Of a stretch of DNA of 64,000 nucleotides, positions 1 through 9,241 are shown one piece after another. The translations under genes and the position numbers were made by a program. The notes under the pieces are model-generated. The model saw nothing but the letters and a program-made list of their open reading frames with translations, did not search any database and was not told the DNA's origin. Source of the stretch: Lysinibacillus telephonicus (GTDB taxonomy: Bacteria; Bacillota; Bacilli; Bacillales_A; Planococcaceae); the NCBI RefSeq assembly GCF_003966145.1, contig NZ_RXNR01000006.1, positions 39,316 through 103,315 on the forward strand. Direction: 5' to 3'. Position 1 is the stretch's first letter. Every line of letters starts with the position of its first letter.

Positions 1-1471
1 CTTGACTAGCAGTCTCTGCAGATATAGGTTTACCTTTCACAACAGGTTCACTTTCTTTTATTATTTCACCAGTATTGGTATCTACTACTTTATCTATTAC
101 ATAGGGCTGCATCATTTTACCATCATTTGCAATGGCAGTCATAGCCTGTACAAGTTGGATTGGTGTTACTGTAGAGCCCTGCCCAAACGATGTCGTTACC
201 CGGTTTATAGGATACGTAGTTAAAAGTGTACCTGTTACTTCACCTGGTAAATCGATGCCTGTTTTTTCTCCAAAACCAAACTTCTTTAAATATTCAATAA
301 ATGTTTCGTCACCAATTTGCTCTAGCAAATTTGCCATAGCTGTATTTGCAGATCGTTGGAATCCTTCTAAATAAGTAATACTACCCCACCCAACAATATT
401 GTGGTCACGAATTGTTCTATCTAATACTGTATAGCTTCCTGATTTGAAATAAGCATTTGGGTTCCACTTTCCAGTTTCAATTGCTGTCGCCAATGTAAAT
501 GTTTTCATTGTAGAACCTGGCTCCATTACTTTTTCAGTCACTTCATTCAGCCAATTATCACTTAATCCTTCTCGTGAATCGGGATCAAATGTTGGACGCT
601 GCGTCATAGCTAAAATTTCACCTGTTTTAGGATCTGCAACAACTGCTACCATTGATTCTGGGTTATATTCTTTATAAACTTCTGTCATTGATTCTTCCAA
701 GAAGTTTTGAATTGTTTTATCGATTGTTAAATAAATATCACTGCCATTTTCAGCAGGCTTTACCATTTTTTTGCTATTTGGAAGTAAATAGCCGAAAATA
801 TCACTTTCATATTGAATAGACCCATTTTTCCCAGTTAATTCTTTATTATAAATGTACTCTAAACCCATTTTCCCAACTGTATTAAATGTACCATCATCTT
901 GCTTTTCTTTCAGTGCAAAACCGATTAAATGAGACGCAAATGGTCCATTTGGATAATATCGTTTCGAGTCACTTGCAAAAGTAATTCCTGGTAATTTTTC
1001 TTCTTTAATCGCATTCATTGTTTCATGACTTATACTACGGCCAGCAACCCCAAATTCAACTTGGTAAGGCTGTCTGCCGTCACTTAATTTTTTTGTTAAG
1101 TTCTTATATATTTCCGACTCTTCCATTGGAATATACTGGGCTAAAATTTTTGCCGTTTTTTCAGGATCAGTAACATGTTTAGGATGTTTTTTATCTGTAG
1201 TCGCTTTTGGACTAACAACTGCAATAAGACGATAGCTTAATGTATCTTCTGCAATGATATTCCCGTTTCTATCTTTAATTTTCCCTCGTTCGGCCGTTAA
1301 CACTGCTTCTTTTTCATAAAGTGCAGCTGCTTTTGCTTCCAATTGCTGTCCAGCTACTTCTCCTGTCGCCTGAATATAAAAAATCCGGATAAATAATGCA
1401 AAAAAGAGCCCTCCATATAGTAATAACATTAGAAAGGCTCCCCATTGGAATCGAAATGTCTTTTTTTTCAT
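1..1471 (-). CDS. pbpB: Penicillin-binding protein 2B (division transpeptidase), C-terminus outside window
   Basis: Class B penicillin-binding protein that cross-links septal peptidoglycan on the outer face of the membrane and partners FtsW and FtsL. About 490 residues are visible. There is a short cytoplasmic N-terminus, one membrane anchor (about residues 10-30), a PBP dimerisation domain, then the transpeptidase domain with the SxxK nucleophile motif Ser320-Thr-Met-Lys323 and the SxN motif Ser374-Ala-Asn376. The KTG motif and any PASTA domains lie past the left edge. The N-terminal region resembles B. subtilis PBP2B more than SpoVD, and the place directly after ftsL is where pbpB sits. The ATG overlaps the ftsL stop (ATGA), so translation is probably coupled. 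Confidence 0.93.
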   Translation of the reverse strand, partial: MKKKTFRFQWGAFLMLLLYGGLFFALFIRIFYIQATGEVAGQQLEAKAAALYEKEAVLTAERGKIKDRNGNIIAEDTLSYRLIAVVSPKATTDKKHPKHVTDPEKTAKILAQYIPMEESEIYKNLTKKLSDGRQPYQVEFGVAGRSISHETMNAIKEEKLPGITFASDSKRYYPNGPFASHLIGFALKEKQDDGTFNTVGKMGLEYIYNKELTGKNGSIQYESDIFGYLLPNSKKMVKPAENGSDIYLTIDKTIQNFLEESMTEVYKEYNPESMVAVVADPKTGEILAMTQRPTFDPDSREGLSDNWLNEVTEKVMEPGSTMKTFTLATAIETGKWNPNAYFKSGSYTVLDRTIRDHNIVGWGSITYLEGFQRSANTAMANLLEQIGDETFIEYLKKFGFGEKTGIDLPGEVTGTLLTTYPINRVTTSFGQGSTVTPIQLVQAMTAIANDGKMMQPYVIDKVVDTNTGEIIKESEPVVKGKPISAETASQ

Positions 1472-1839
1472 TCTCCCGGCACTACCTTTACATTTTTCTC
1501 ATTAAGAGTTAAACCGAGTGCTTTTGCTTTTTCCCAAATTCTCTCATACGTTGATAACTCGCTTACTTGTACCTTTAAGTCAGCATTTTTTTCTTCAGTT
1601 TTAGCAATTTCAGATTCGATTTGTTGAATTTCCATCGTCGTTTGCTGAATCGAACTTTGCTTATGTAATATCGAAACAGCAAACACAGCAACTAAGACTA
1701 TAAAAGCGATATAGATTAGTTTTTCTTTTGCAGTGATAAGTTTTTTCTTTTTATGACTATTTTGCTTTTTAGAGGGGTGTTGCTGTTCCGGAACTACAGG
1801 CTGCTGAATATATGAATTTTGCCTAACACGAACTGCCAT
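1468..1839 (-). CDS. ftsL: Cell division protein FtsL
   Basis: Small bitopic division protein (123 aa) of the FtsL-DivIC-DivIB complex that helps activate the septal synthase FtsW-PBP2B. It has a basic, Gln/Lys-rich cytoplasmic tail of about 40 residues, one membrane segment (about residues 44-61) and an extracellular coiled coil rich in E, Q and I with heptad spacing. The start is the ATG immediately after the rsmH stop; the Shine-Dalgarno lies in the end of rsmH. FtsL proteins diverge quickly, so the call rests on topology plus the mraZ-rsmH-ftsL-pbpB order. Confidence 0.9.
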   Translation of the reverse strand: MAVRVRQNSYIQQPVVPEQQHPSKKQNSHKKKKLITAKEKLIYIAFIVLVAVFAVSILHKQSSIQQTTMEIQQIESEIAKTEEKNADLKVQVSELSTYERIWEKAKALGLTLNEKNVKVVPGE

Positions 1840-2790
1840 TTACCCACGTCCTTTGTCATTTATTTTTTCAGCTATTCGAAGCTTTGCTGATCGTGAACGA
1901 TTATTTGCTTCTAGTTCTTCCTCGCTTGGAAGAATCGGTTTTCTCGTAATTAGTTTTAATGTCGGTTTATACTCGTCTGGAATTACTGGTAATCCAGGAG
2001 GTAAATCTGGTAATGAAGAAGCCTCTTTAAAAATTGTTTTTGTTAATCGATCTTCTAATGAGTGGAATGTGATAACACTTATCCTTCCGCCGACCTTCAA
2101 TAAGTCAATTGCATCAACTAATGAATCCTCAGCTGCTCCAAGTTCATCATTTACCGCAATACGAATTGCTTGAAAGACTCTTTTTGCAGGATGTCCGCCT
2201 TTTCTTCGAGCGGGTGCTGGAATCCCCTCTTTAATTAACTCTACAAGCTCTCCAGTTGTTTCAATCGGAGCGTGTTTTCTTGCTTCCTCAATTTTGCGAG
2301 CTATTTGCTTAGAAAACTTTTCTTCCCCATATCGGAAGAAAATACGAACCAAATCTTCATAAGACCATTCATTGACTACATGAAATGCAGAGATTTCTGC
2401 TGTTTGATCCATTCGCATATCTAAAGGTGCATCATGATGATAACTAAATCCGCGCTCAGGTGTATCTAATTGGGGTGAAGAAACTCCTAAGTCATATAAG
2501 ATACCATCAATTTTTTCAATATTTAGTTTTTGAAGCTCTTCTTTTATATAACGGAAATTAGAATGAACAAATGTTACACGATCTAAGTAGTTCTCTAAAC
2601 GGACTTTTGCATTTTCTATTGCCGTTATATCTTGATCGAAACAAATTAATCTCCCTTTGGTTGACAGTTGTTGTACTAAATATTCGCTATGACCTGCACC
2701 GCCTAACGTACAATCAACATATATTCCATCAGGATTGATGCTCAATCCATCAACTGTTTCTTTTAATAGTACGGTTGTATGATCGAACAT
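1840..2790 (-). CDS. rsmH: 16S rRNA (cytosine(1402)-N(4))-methyltransferase RsmH
   Basis: S-adenosylmethionine-dependent enzyme (MraW family, 316 aa) that N4-methylates C1402 in the decoding centre of 16S rRNA. Visible marks are the N-terminal [10 protein letters not shown] motif, the SAM-binding loop [10 protein letters not shown] (about residues 27-36), the [14 protein letters not shown] motif and the C-terminal [10 protein letters not shown] motif. It is full length for the family. The gene is second in the dcw operon, 33 bp after mraZ and directly abutting ftsL. The start follows GGAG about 11 nt upstream. Confidence 0.96.
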   Translation of the reverse strand: MFDHTTVLLKETVDGLSINPDGIYVDCTLGGAGHSEYLVQQLSTKGRLICFDQDITAIENAKVRLENYLDRVTFVHSNFRYIKEELQKLNIEKIDGILYDLGVSSPQLDTPERGFSYHHDAPLDMRMDQTAEISAFHVVNEWSYEDLVRIFFRYGEEKFSKQIARKIEEARKHAPIETTGELVELIKEGIPAPARRKGGHPAKRVFQAIRIAVNDELGAAEDSLVDAIDLLKVGGRISVITFHSLEDRLTKTIFKEASSLPDLPPGLPVIPDEYKPTLKLITRKPILPSEEELEANNRSRSAKLRIAEKINDKGRG

Positions 2791-2823
2791 TTAACCATTA
2801 CTCCTTCTCTGCGCGCGACTTTT

Positions 2824-3255
2824 CTAGAAGTCAAAGCCAATTAAATTTTCTGCAATTTCATTAAAAGAATCCTCTGCTTCGCTGAAATAAGATTCCCAAG
2901 AATCTTTAGCCCAAATTTCAATCTTGCTTGATACTCCTAAAACTACACACTCTTTTTCAAGCTTTGCGTAAGTGGCAAGTGTTGATGGGATATTAATTCT
3001 TCCTTGTTTATCTATTTCAACTTCAGTTGCCCCTGAAAAGAAGAACCTTGCAAAAGCACGAGCATCTTTTTTTGTCATGGGCAATTCCTTTAATTTTTCT
3101 TCGAGTTTTCGCCATTCATCCATAGGATATCCAAATAGACAGTTATCAAGTCCGCGCGTAATAACAAAAGTAGCACCTAATTCTTCACGAAACTTTGAAG
3201 GTATAATTAGACGCCCTTTTGTATCAACGGAATGTTGATATTCTCCCATGAACAT
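2824..3255 (-). CDS. mraZ: Transcriptional regulator MraZ
   Basis: First gene of the dcw operon. It encodes a ring-forming DNA-binding protein with two SpoVT/AbrB-like half-domains, each with a DxKGR-type signature ([13 protein letters not shown] near the N-terminus, [12 protein letters not shown] in the second half). MraZ proteins repress their own operon by binding tandem short repeats in front of the gene, and such repeats are present here. The ATG at 3255 (MFMGEYQH, 143 aa) was preferred over the in-frame GTG at 3264, because GGGGTGAG lies just upstream of the ATG and family members start this way. Confidence 0.95.
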   Translation of the reverse strand: MFMGEYQHSVDTKGRLIIPSKFREELGATFVITRGLDNCLFGYPMDEWRKLEEKLKELPMTKKDARAFARFFFSGATEVEIDKQGRINIPSTLATYAKLEKECVVLGVSSKIEIWAKDSWESYFSEAEDSFNEIAENLIGFDF

Positions 3256-3279
3256 GCTACTCACCCCACTTTAGTAAAT

Positions 3280-3309
3280 AATGTACCACATTCCCCCACT
3301 TTCCTCCAC
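3280..3309 (-). promoter_or_regulatory. dcw operon promoter with MraZ box
   Basis: On the minus strand the motif GTGG recurs with exact 10-bp spacing (CCAC on the plus strand at 3286, 3296 and 3306), and an in-register copy lies at 3266 beside the Shine-Dalgarno. An extended -10 (TG-G-TACATT, hexamer at 3280-3285) directly abuts the repeats. This is the arrangement known for MraZ binding sites: tandem repeats one helical turn apart. Binding is inferred, not shown. Confidence 0.75.
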
Positions 3310-3391
3310 ATTTTTAAAGAGATTGTTATTAACTTTTAATAAATTGTGCATATAGTACTTTTTGCGATATTTTCAACTAATATAATAGACA

Positions 3392-3428
3392 CAAAAAAGA
3401 GGTCGTCTCATATGCCTTTGAGACGACC
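3392..3428 (-). terminator. Rho-independent terminator after bshC
   Basis: Perfect 10-bp stem (GGTCGTCTCA, 3401-3410, pairing with 3419-3428) with an 8-nt loop, followed on the minus strand by a T run (3399-3392). It lies between bshC and the mraZ promoter and separates the two units. Confidence 0.9.
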
Positions 3429-3517
3429 TTCTTTTATGCAGAATATCAATTTAAGGACTATTAACCTAAATTAATCAACATTTATATTACATAGTAATAT
3501 CTTTATTTTCGAAAACA

Positions 3518-5134
3518 CTACAATTTTACTATGTAATGTTTATTCGAAATTGTCATTGGTAATTTACATAAATCATTTATTAAATCTATTCCATATACAT
3601 TTAAATATTGGAACGGGTTATAAACTCTTTCTTGAAGATTTTCATTAGGGTAAATTTCAGCGTTGAGCAAATTGAATTGACCAATAGTTTTGTCATGTTT
3701 TGCTAAAACTTCTTGTTCTATTTTTTTATTTAAATATTCTAATTGCATTTCATGATATTTTTTATTTTTGTTTATAATCGGCAGCAGCTTAATTTGTTGT
3801 TCTGTCAAGTGAACAGCTAACTTTTCATATTGCTCGTTTAATAATCCTTTCAATTCAGCAATTTGTTTTTTCGCTTCAACATCTTGCACACTGTTGATAA
3901 ATTTTTCTTTTAAAGACTGTGCACTTCCATCCATTACTTGTGCAATTGTTAACTCGTAATCTAAAAGCAGCTGATTAACTTTTCTTGTAAGCAGAGTGAT
4001 GTTTAGTCGGGGCGCTAATATTGGCATCTGCAAATCAAGCAGCTCGAATGCATCTTTTAACGTCGCCCAATACGCTAGTTCTCCAGGCCCACCAACAAAA
4101 GCTAATACCGGTATGGCCATTTCCTGTATTAAAGGCCTAGTAACCACATTATTACTTAGATTTTCTGGGCTTGTTTTTGCAATATCTAATAATTGCTCTT
4201 TTGTAAATTTAAATAGTCCGTTTGAATTTTGATAGCCATTTGCTGTTCTTTCCAATAAAAAGCGTTCACCGTCTTGAACATAGAAAAGGTTTGCATTTTC
4301 AATAGTAGCAGAAATCGGTTTTCCATACCCTTCTTTATCAAGTAATTGCTCCTTCTCTACTACAACTTTAGAAATGCCCTCATTTTGTTCAATTATTTTT
4401 ACAAAAAACGATGATTCAAATTTTCGGAAAGGAGTAAATGCAGCATCAATCATTAATAAACCTTCATTTTTAAATAAATGGTTCATGATACGAGCAAATA
4501 AATCAGTAAATGTATCGCTTTGTTCTATTTGATGCAATACAAATTTAAAGAGATCTTGTGTGTATTCAGTTTCCCCATAATCATTAAAAATGGATTCTAT
4601 TAAATTGATTAATTCATCTTTTTGAATTTTAGTTGCAGAAGCCATTGTTTTTTTAGAAGATCGTTTATCATATACTTGTTTCTTCGGAATTCCATTATGA
4701 ATAGTAAAAGTATGATTGATTTCTTCTAAATCGTGATCTTCTCCAGCGATCCAAAAAATAGGCACTACCTTTTCTCCAAGCTTTTCACTTTGTTCTTTTG
4801 ATAATAAAATAACAGTAATCGCTTTATGAACAGAATATAATGGACCAGTTAAAATTCCTGCTTGCTGACCACCTACTACAGCAACTGCACCTTTTTCAAG
4901 ATGTTTCAAATTCTCTTCTACTTTTTCGGAAATGCCCAAAGGCTCCATATAGGAACGAATGATATTACTTAACTCTTCATTGTTCGTATATCGACTTTTC
5001 AAATAATCAAGTCGAGTGGTAAAAGAATAATCATTAAATTCGTATTGATAAAAAGGTTGTAGCTTCTCACTACCTGACCAATAATCAAAAAGTAATTGAT
5101 TGCTAACTGGTAATTCTACCTGTTCCAGCTTCAT
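3518..5134 (-). CDS. bshC: Bacillithiol biosynthesis cysteine-adding enzyme BshC
   Basis: Putative cysteine ligase for the last step of bacillithiol synthesis, adding cysteine to glucosaminyl-malate. The protein (538 aa) matches the YllA/BshC family in length and in conserved blocks such as GGQQAGILTGPLYSVHKAI (about residues 88-106), FWIAGEDHD, and AFVGGPGELAYW, with a long coiled-coil segment in the C-terminal part. A strong Shine-Dalgarno (AGAGGAG) precedes the ATG. It sits between panE/DUF3397 and mraZ, as in B. subtilis. The rest of the bacillithiol pathway is not in the window. Confidence 0.95.
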   Translation of the reverse strand: MKLEQVELPVSNQLLFDYWSGSEKLQPFYQYEFNDYSFTTRLDYLKSRYTNNEELSNIIRSYMEPLGISEKVEENLKHLEKGAVAVVGGQQAGILTGPLYSVHKAITVILLSKEQSEKLGEKVVPIFWIAGEDHDLEEINHTFTIHNGIPKKQVYDKRSSKKTMASATKIQKDELINLIESIFNDYGETEYTQDLFKFVLHQIEQSDTFTDLFARIMNHLFKNEGLLMIDAAFTPFRKFESSFFVKIIEQNEGISKVVVEKEQLLDKEGYGKPISATIENANLFYVQDGERFLLERTANGYQNSNGLFKFTKEQLLDIAKTSPENLSNNVVTRPLIQEMAIPVLAFVGGPGELAYWATLKDAFELLDLQMPILAPRLNITLLTRKVNQLLLDYELTIAQVMDGSAQSLKEKFINSVQDVEAKKQIAELKGLLNEQYEKLAVHLTEQQIKLLPIINKNKKYHEMQLEYLNKKIEQEVLAKHDKTIGQFNLLNAEIYPNENLQERVYNPFQYLNVYGIDLINDLCKLPMTISNKHYIVKL

Positions 5135-5260
5135 AAAAAATCTCCTCTACTCTATGAACAGTTTTCAAAAGTTGTTCGTTTTCTCTCTTTTGTGTTTTAT
5201 TTCATTTCACTTACTATATTGTAAACGTTCCTACTTTTACTTCAAAAGAAAATGCTTCAT

Positions 5261-5650
5261 TTAATTGACAATGTATTCAATTATACTTTGAATTAAACCG
5301 ATAATCCATATCGCCATGTAAGCGATGGTTAATATGATAAAGTATAATCTCCAAGTTTTTTTTAACAGCGGTAATATTTCAATTTCTTTTTTAGTGCGCC
5401 AATCTATGTATGTAAAAATAATCGCAATAACAATTTCAATCACAAATACAATTATATTGTACTTCATTCCCCATAAGCTTGAGATTGAAAGTGGTACAGA
5501 GAAGAGCAAAATGAATGTCGTTGCATCCGCTGCATAACCAAAACTTTTCGCAACACTTTTTTTCCGTTTATGAAAAATAGCATATGTAATAAAAAATAGA
5601 ATAATGGGAAAACAAATAATTGCACTGATTATATATTGGATGACAAGCAT
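5261..5650 (-). CDS. DUF3397-like small integral membrane protein
   Basis: Protein of about 129 aa with four predicted hydrophobic helices and short basic loops (KRKK after the first helix, RTKKE after the third). It has no enzymatic motif. It looks like the DUF3397 membrane proteins that sit between panE and bshC in Bacillales. The ATG at 5650 shares one base with the panE TGA (TGATG), with GGTGAG 8 nt upstream; an in-frame GTG at 5653 is the alternative. The overlap implies co-translation with panE. Function unknown. Confidence 0.75.
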   Translation of the reverse strand: MLVIQYIISAIICFPIILFFITYAIFHKRKKSVAKSFGYAADATTFILLFSVPLSISSLWGMKYNIIVFVIEIVIAIIFTYIDWRTKKEIEILPLLKKTWRLYFIILTIAYMAIWIIGLIQSIIEYIVN

Positions 5651-6549
5651 CACATTTTCTCACCGCTCTCTATTGCCAACAGCAAATGATATAGTGTGGT
5701 TAATGTCGGTAAAGGTTTTTCTCTTTTAGCAGCTCTTTGTATAACCTCTCCTATAATCGTTTCAGCTTCAGTTGGACGCATTTGTAATCTGTCGGACAGC
5801 ATGGATGAAGTATTTGCAGCAGTTTTTATACATAAATTTTTAACATCTTCAAATTGAAAATCTTCTCTCTTTTCAGGGAATGCTTCCATTAACTCGTCAT
5901 ATAAATTTAATAGAAGCTGATATGTATATTGATTTTCAATTAGTTGTCCATTTTTCATCTGAACGATAGCGGTAATTGGATTAATAAAACAATTTAGTAA
6001 TGCTTTTTCAAAAAGCATTTGCTCTGCGTCCTCTTCCATAACTAATTGAATCTTACCATCTAAAGTGCTAGCTAATTTTTTAAATAATTCTTTTTGCCCC
6101 TTTTCTACAGCTAATTTCAATACACCTTGCCCTCGATGAACAACAATATGATCACTTTCTTTTTCAGCGCCAAATTGGCAAGCACCAAATGCGATTGTTT
6201 TTTGCGGCAAGCGTAATGCTTCCTGAAAATGTGCTAAGCCATTCTGCAAAAATAACAAGGGAGATTCAATATTTAATGTTTTAAGCGTTTTATACAATGG
6301 CTTTAGCTGCCCATATTTAACTGCAACAATAACTAATGAATCTTCTTTTATAGATGAAAAGTCAGTTTCTACCTGGATTTTTGCTGTATAGAATGAACCA
6401 TCAAGATTTTTTCTTATTAAACCAAATTTTTGAATTTCTAAGGCTTGTTCCTTTCTACGAACAATAAGTGTAACATTTATATTTTGTTCAGCTAAGAAAC
6501 TTGCAATAAGCATTCCTACTGATCCTGCACCTATTATAGTAATCCTCAT
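5650..6549 (-). CDS. panE: 2-dehydropantoate 2-reductase (ketopantoate reductase)
   Basis: NADPH-dependent reduction of 2-dehydropantoate to pantoate for coenzyme A synthesis. The 299-aa protein has the N-terminal nucleotide-binding GxGxxG motif (GAGSVGMLIA, about residues 7-16), the family's VAVKYGQL segment, NGLAH in the middle and the C-terminal ApbA/PanE domain (ALLNCFINPITAI; conserved Lys/Asn/Ser region). It corresponds by position to B. subtilis ylbQ. The start is preceded by AGAAGGTGG. Confidence 0.88.
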   Translation of the reverse strand: MRITIIGAGSVGMLIASFLAEQNINVTLIVRRKEQALEIQKFGLIRKNLDGSFYTAKIQVETDFSSIKEDSLVIVAVKYGQLKPLYKTLKTLNIESPLLFLQNGLAHFQEALRLPQKTIAFGACQFGAEKESDHIVVHRGQGVLKLAVEKGQKELFKKLASTLDGKIQLVMEEDAEQMLFEKALLNCFINPITAIVQMKNGQLIENQYTYQLLLNLYDELMEAFPEKREDFQFEDVKNLCIKTAANTSSMLSDRLQMRPTEAETIIGEVIQRAAKREKPLPTLTTLYHLLLAIESGEKM

Positions 6550-6583
6550 ACAATTTCCACCTTCTTTGATTGTAAGAAAAGTA

Positions 6584-6609
6584 AAGGTCTACCGATTATG
6601 GCAGACCTT
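6584..6609 (-). terminator. Terminator-like hairpin between carboxyltransferase and panE
   Basis: 10-bp stem with one G-U wobble (6584-6593 with 6600-6609) and a loop of 6 nt, followed on the minus strand by a modest T-rich tail. It probably reduces read-through from the carboxyltransferase gene into panE. Confidence 0.6.
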
Positions 6610-6626
6610 GTTTTATTTATATTTTA

Positions 6627-8159
6627 TTATACTGGATACACGGGGTGTTTTCGATAAGGTAATGAAATTTGTTTACTTGAATAATGCAGTAAGCGTTGCG
6701 CAAGGGTCGTTCGTAGATTACTTGGCGAAACAATTTCATCAATTACCAACTGTGATGCAAGCTTATAAATATCGATTTCTTCTTTATACTGATCAATTTT
6801 ATCCTTAACGAAATTCATACGTTCTTTATTATCGTTTATTTCAGCCAGCTTATTCGAATAGACAGCATTTATTGCAGCTTCCGGCCCCATAACGGCAATT
6901 TGTGCTGTTGGAAGAGCTATACAAACATCCGGTTCAAAAGCGGGTCCACACATTGCGTACAATCCTGCCCCATATGCTTTACGAATAATAACAGAAATCT
7001 TTGGAACGGTTGCACTGCTCATGGCAGAGATAAATTTAGCCCCATGTCGAATAATACCTGCTTTTTCAACCATTGTTCCAATCATGAATCCTGGTACATC
7101 AGCTAGAAATAACAATGGTATCGAATAAGCATCACACAATTGAATAAATTTGGCCGCTTTATCGGATGAATCAACGAATAACACTCCACCTTTTACTTTT
7201 GGCTGATTTGCAACTATTCCAACAACTTGCCCATTAATTCTGGCTAATCCTGTAATAAGTTCTGGTGCAAATAATTTTTTTATTTCAAAAAAGCTTTCTT
7301 CATCTATTAGTTGATGGATTAATTCATACATGTCAAATGGAACATTTTGATTTTCTGGTATGATTTCTTCTAATGAACGACCAGGTATTGGCATCTTAGG
7401 CGTTTCTTTATTAGGCAACTTTTGAAAATTTGCGCCAAAGTAGCCTAAATATTTTTTTGCATATTCAATAGCCTGTTGCTCATTTTGAGCTAGAACATCT
7501 CCACAGCCACTTATTGTACAATGCATTTTTGCGCCGCCCATTTCTTCTAAAGAAACTTTTTCACCTATTACTTTCTCAGCCATGCGAGGCGACCCTAAAT
7601 ACATCGATGCATTTCCTTCAACCATAATAACGATATCACAAAAGGCTGGAATATATGCACCTCCTGCTGCAGAAGGGCCAAATAAAATACATATTTGCGG
7701 AATCATTCCACTTAACTTCACTTGGTTATGAAATATTCGACCAGCACCCCGTCTACCTGGAAACATTTCTAGTTGATCTGTAATACGTGCTCCTGCAGAA
7801 TCGACTAAGTACAATAGTGGTACTTGCAATTTTTCCGCGGTTTCTTGAATGCGAATAATTTTTTCAACCGTCCTAGCACCCCATGTACCTGCTTTGACAG
7901 TCGAATCATTAGCCATGACGCAGACCGTTTGATTATTTATTTTTCCTATTGCAGTCACTACCCCGTCTGCCGGTAAATCCTTTTCTACACAGTTGGCAAA
8001 TCGGCCATCTTCTTCGTATTCTCCATTATCGAACAAAATCAACAATCTATCTCGGACAAATAATTTATTTGCTTCCCTTAATTTTTCGTGGTATTTCTTT
8101 TGACCGCCTGCGGTAATTTTCTCGATTTTTTCTGCTAGTTTTTCGTTATATGTTTTCAA
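6627..8159 (-). CDS. Acyl-CoA carboxyltransferase subunit (propionyl/methylmalonyl-CoA type)
   Basis: Biotin-dependent carboxyltransferase (510 aa) that moves CO2 between carboxybiotin and an acyl-CoA. It has the two crotonase-like carboxyltransferase domains of the PccB/MmdA/AccD5 family. In the N-half there is the acyl-CoA oxyanion segment GPSAAGGAYIPAFCD. In the C-half there are ADVPGFMIGTMVEKAGIIRHGAK and KAYGAGLYAMCGPAFEPD. The TTG start has AAGGGGAGTG upstream. It lies 32 bp after the biotin-carrier gene and is clearly co-transcribed with it. Neither a biotin carboxylase nor an oxaloacetate-decarboxylase-type membrane subunit is nearby, so carboxylase versus decarboxylase direction is open. 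Confidence 0.85.
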   Translation of the reverse strand: MKTYNEKLAEKIEKITAGGQKKYHEKLREANKLFVRDRLLILFDNGEYEEDGRFANCVEKDLPADGVVTAIGKINNQTVCVMANDSTVKAGTWGARTVEKIIRIQETAEKLQVPLLYLVDSAGARITDQLEMFPGRRGAGRIFHNQVKLSGMIPQICILFGPSAAGGAYIPAFCDIVIMVEGNASMYLGSPRMAEKVIGEKVSLEEMGGAKMHCTISGCGDVLAQNEQQAIEYAKKYLGYFGANFQKLPNKETPKMPIPGRSLEEIIPENQNVPFDMYELIHQLIDEESFFEIKKLFAPELITGLARINGQVVGIVANQPKVKGGVLFVDSSDKAAKFIQLCDAYSIPLLFLADVPGFMIGTMVEKAGIIRHGAKFISAMSSATVPKISVIIRKAYGAGLYAMCGPAFEPDVCIALPTAQIAVMGPEAAINAVYSNKLAEINDNKERMNFVKDKIDQYKEEIDIYKLASQLVIDEIVSPSNLRTTLAQRLLHYSSKQISLPYRKHPVYPV

Positions 8160-8191
8160 TACCTAACACTCCCCTTTGTGCGGCTCTTCCA

Positions 8192-8404
8192 TTATGCAAT
8201 TGTGATTAGTACATCCTCTTCGTTGACAAAATCTCCTTCAGCTACGTTAATTTTAATAACAGTTCCATCAGCCTCTGCTTCAAATGGAATCTCCATTTTC
8301 ATAGATTCAATGATAATGACCGTTTGACCAGCAGTTACTTGTTGTCCTTCCTTTACTAGTAACTCATATACAATTCCGGCCATTTGCGCCTTCAATTCCA
8401 CCAT
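8192..8404 (-). CDS. Biotin/lipoyl carrier protein of acyl-CoA carboxylase
   Basis: A 70-residue stand-alone biotinyl domain. The biotinylation motif ESMKME has Lys in the hairpin turn at about residue 35, flanked by the half-domains typical of the fold (VKEGQQVTAGQ and VAEGDFVNEEDVL). It carries carboxybiotin to the carboxyltransferase encoded next. The start is the ATG at 8404 behind AAAGGGGAG. A longer in-frame reading from 8425 would translate the Shine-Dalgarno itself and was rejected. Confidence 0.9.
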   Translation of the reverse strand: MVELKAQMAGIVYELLVKEGQQVTAGQTVIIIESMKMEIPFEAEADGTVIKINVAEGDFVNEEDVLITIA

Positions 8405-8488
8405 AAATGACTCCCCTTTCCTCAAATGGAAGATGTTCTTTAAGTGAATCTCTTTAGTTCATTTATGTTTAATGATGAAATGATCTTA

Positions 8489-8872
8489 TTATTTTTGATG
8501 TTCAATAAAATTTGCGCCTTGTTGGAGCCATTTAATTATTTTTTCGTGTTCTGTCTGCAATTCTCTATATTTTATTTCTAGCTCGTTATATGCTTCAGTT
8601 AATTCATCAAAACTATTAAGCGCTAGCTTTAAATGACTGCGCATTAATTGCTTTGGACGTTTTCGCACACTGTTTAGCATTTGGCCATATTGACCGCGCA
8701 ATGTTTTATTCCAACGGAAACCACACGCTTGCTTTGTACGATTTAAAACTGCTGCCGCTTCAGAAAAAGCCTCTAGTTGCGTTTTACCATTTTGAACAGC
8801 TTGAATAACAATTTCTGCTAATTTCTCATCATCATCGGCTGTCCATTGATCTTTACGTCTTTTTCCATCCAT
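8489..8872 (-). CDS. RsfA-family (Myb/SANT-like) transcription factor
   Basis: 127-aa protein. An N-terminal tryptophan-containing Myb/SANT-like helical domain (RRKDQWTADDDEKLAEIV ... ACGFRWNKTLR, about residues 4-60) is followed by a coiled-coil tail (LTEAYNELEIKYRELQTEHEKI). This is the make-up of the RsfA family, whose B. subtilis members RsfA and YlbO regulate prespore genes; ylbO lies at the same place in that genome. The start is the ATG at 8872 after GAGGTGA; the open frame extends upstream without a ribosome site. The role in sporulation is inferred from the family. Confidence 0.8.
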   Translation of the reverse strand: MDGKRRKDQWTADDDEKLAEIVIQAVQNGKTQLEAFSEAAAVLNRTKQACGFRWNKTLRGQYGQMLNSVRKRPKQLMRSHLKLALNSFDELTEAYNELEIKYRELQTEHEKIIKWLQQGANFIEHQK

Positions 8873-9241
8873 TTCTATCACCTCACATTTTTTACTACTA
8901 TATGCTGACAAATAGAATAAATAGAATAGCATTCGATAGAAAAAATAGGTTGCGACATATTAAAATTCTTTCTACTTCCATATGGTTTATAACAAAAGAA
9001 AAAAACGCCTCAAAAGAGACGTTTCAATTATTAATAAGGGAAATAATGGGACACCTTCAATATTTTTTAAGCATATGTTAAGAAGTTTTTTATAATAGCC
9101 AAAAAATACGTTGTTCTCACCTTTTATGCTGCTCTCAAAGTGTAAGAATCAATTTTTCGGTTTTCTCGTTGATTTTAGATTGCATATGATGGCTGTGATT
9201 AGCACAAGCGATATATCATATCTTTTTTAAAACCATAGTCT
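8873..9241. other. Intergenic region rsfA-like / crotonase gene
   Basis: About 370 bp without a credible gene. It holds the crotonase-gene terminator at 9003-9024 and presumably the promoter of the RsfA-like gene, but no clear -35/-10 pair could be fixed. Confidence 0.5.
9003..9024 (-). terminator. Terminator after the crotonase gene
   Basis: 9-bp stem with one G-U wobble (9003-9011 with 9016-9024), 4-nt loop, and a T7 run on the minus strand just after the stem. It lies about 220 bp downstream of the crotonase stop. Confidence 0.8.

Noticed and set aside
2..374. Plus-strand open frames at the left edge
   Set aside because: They run antisense to the clear pbpB coding sequence with its SxxK and SxN motifs; no ribosome site.
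5215..5235. TGTAAACG-type cre-like sequence upstream of bshC
   Set aside because: Two mismatches in the second half and no promoter context.
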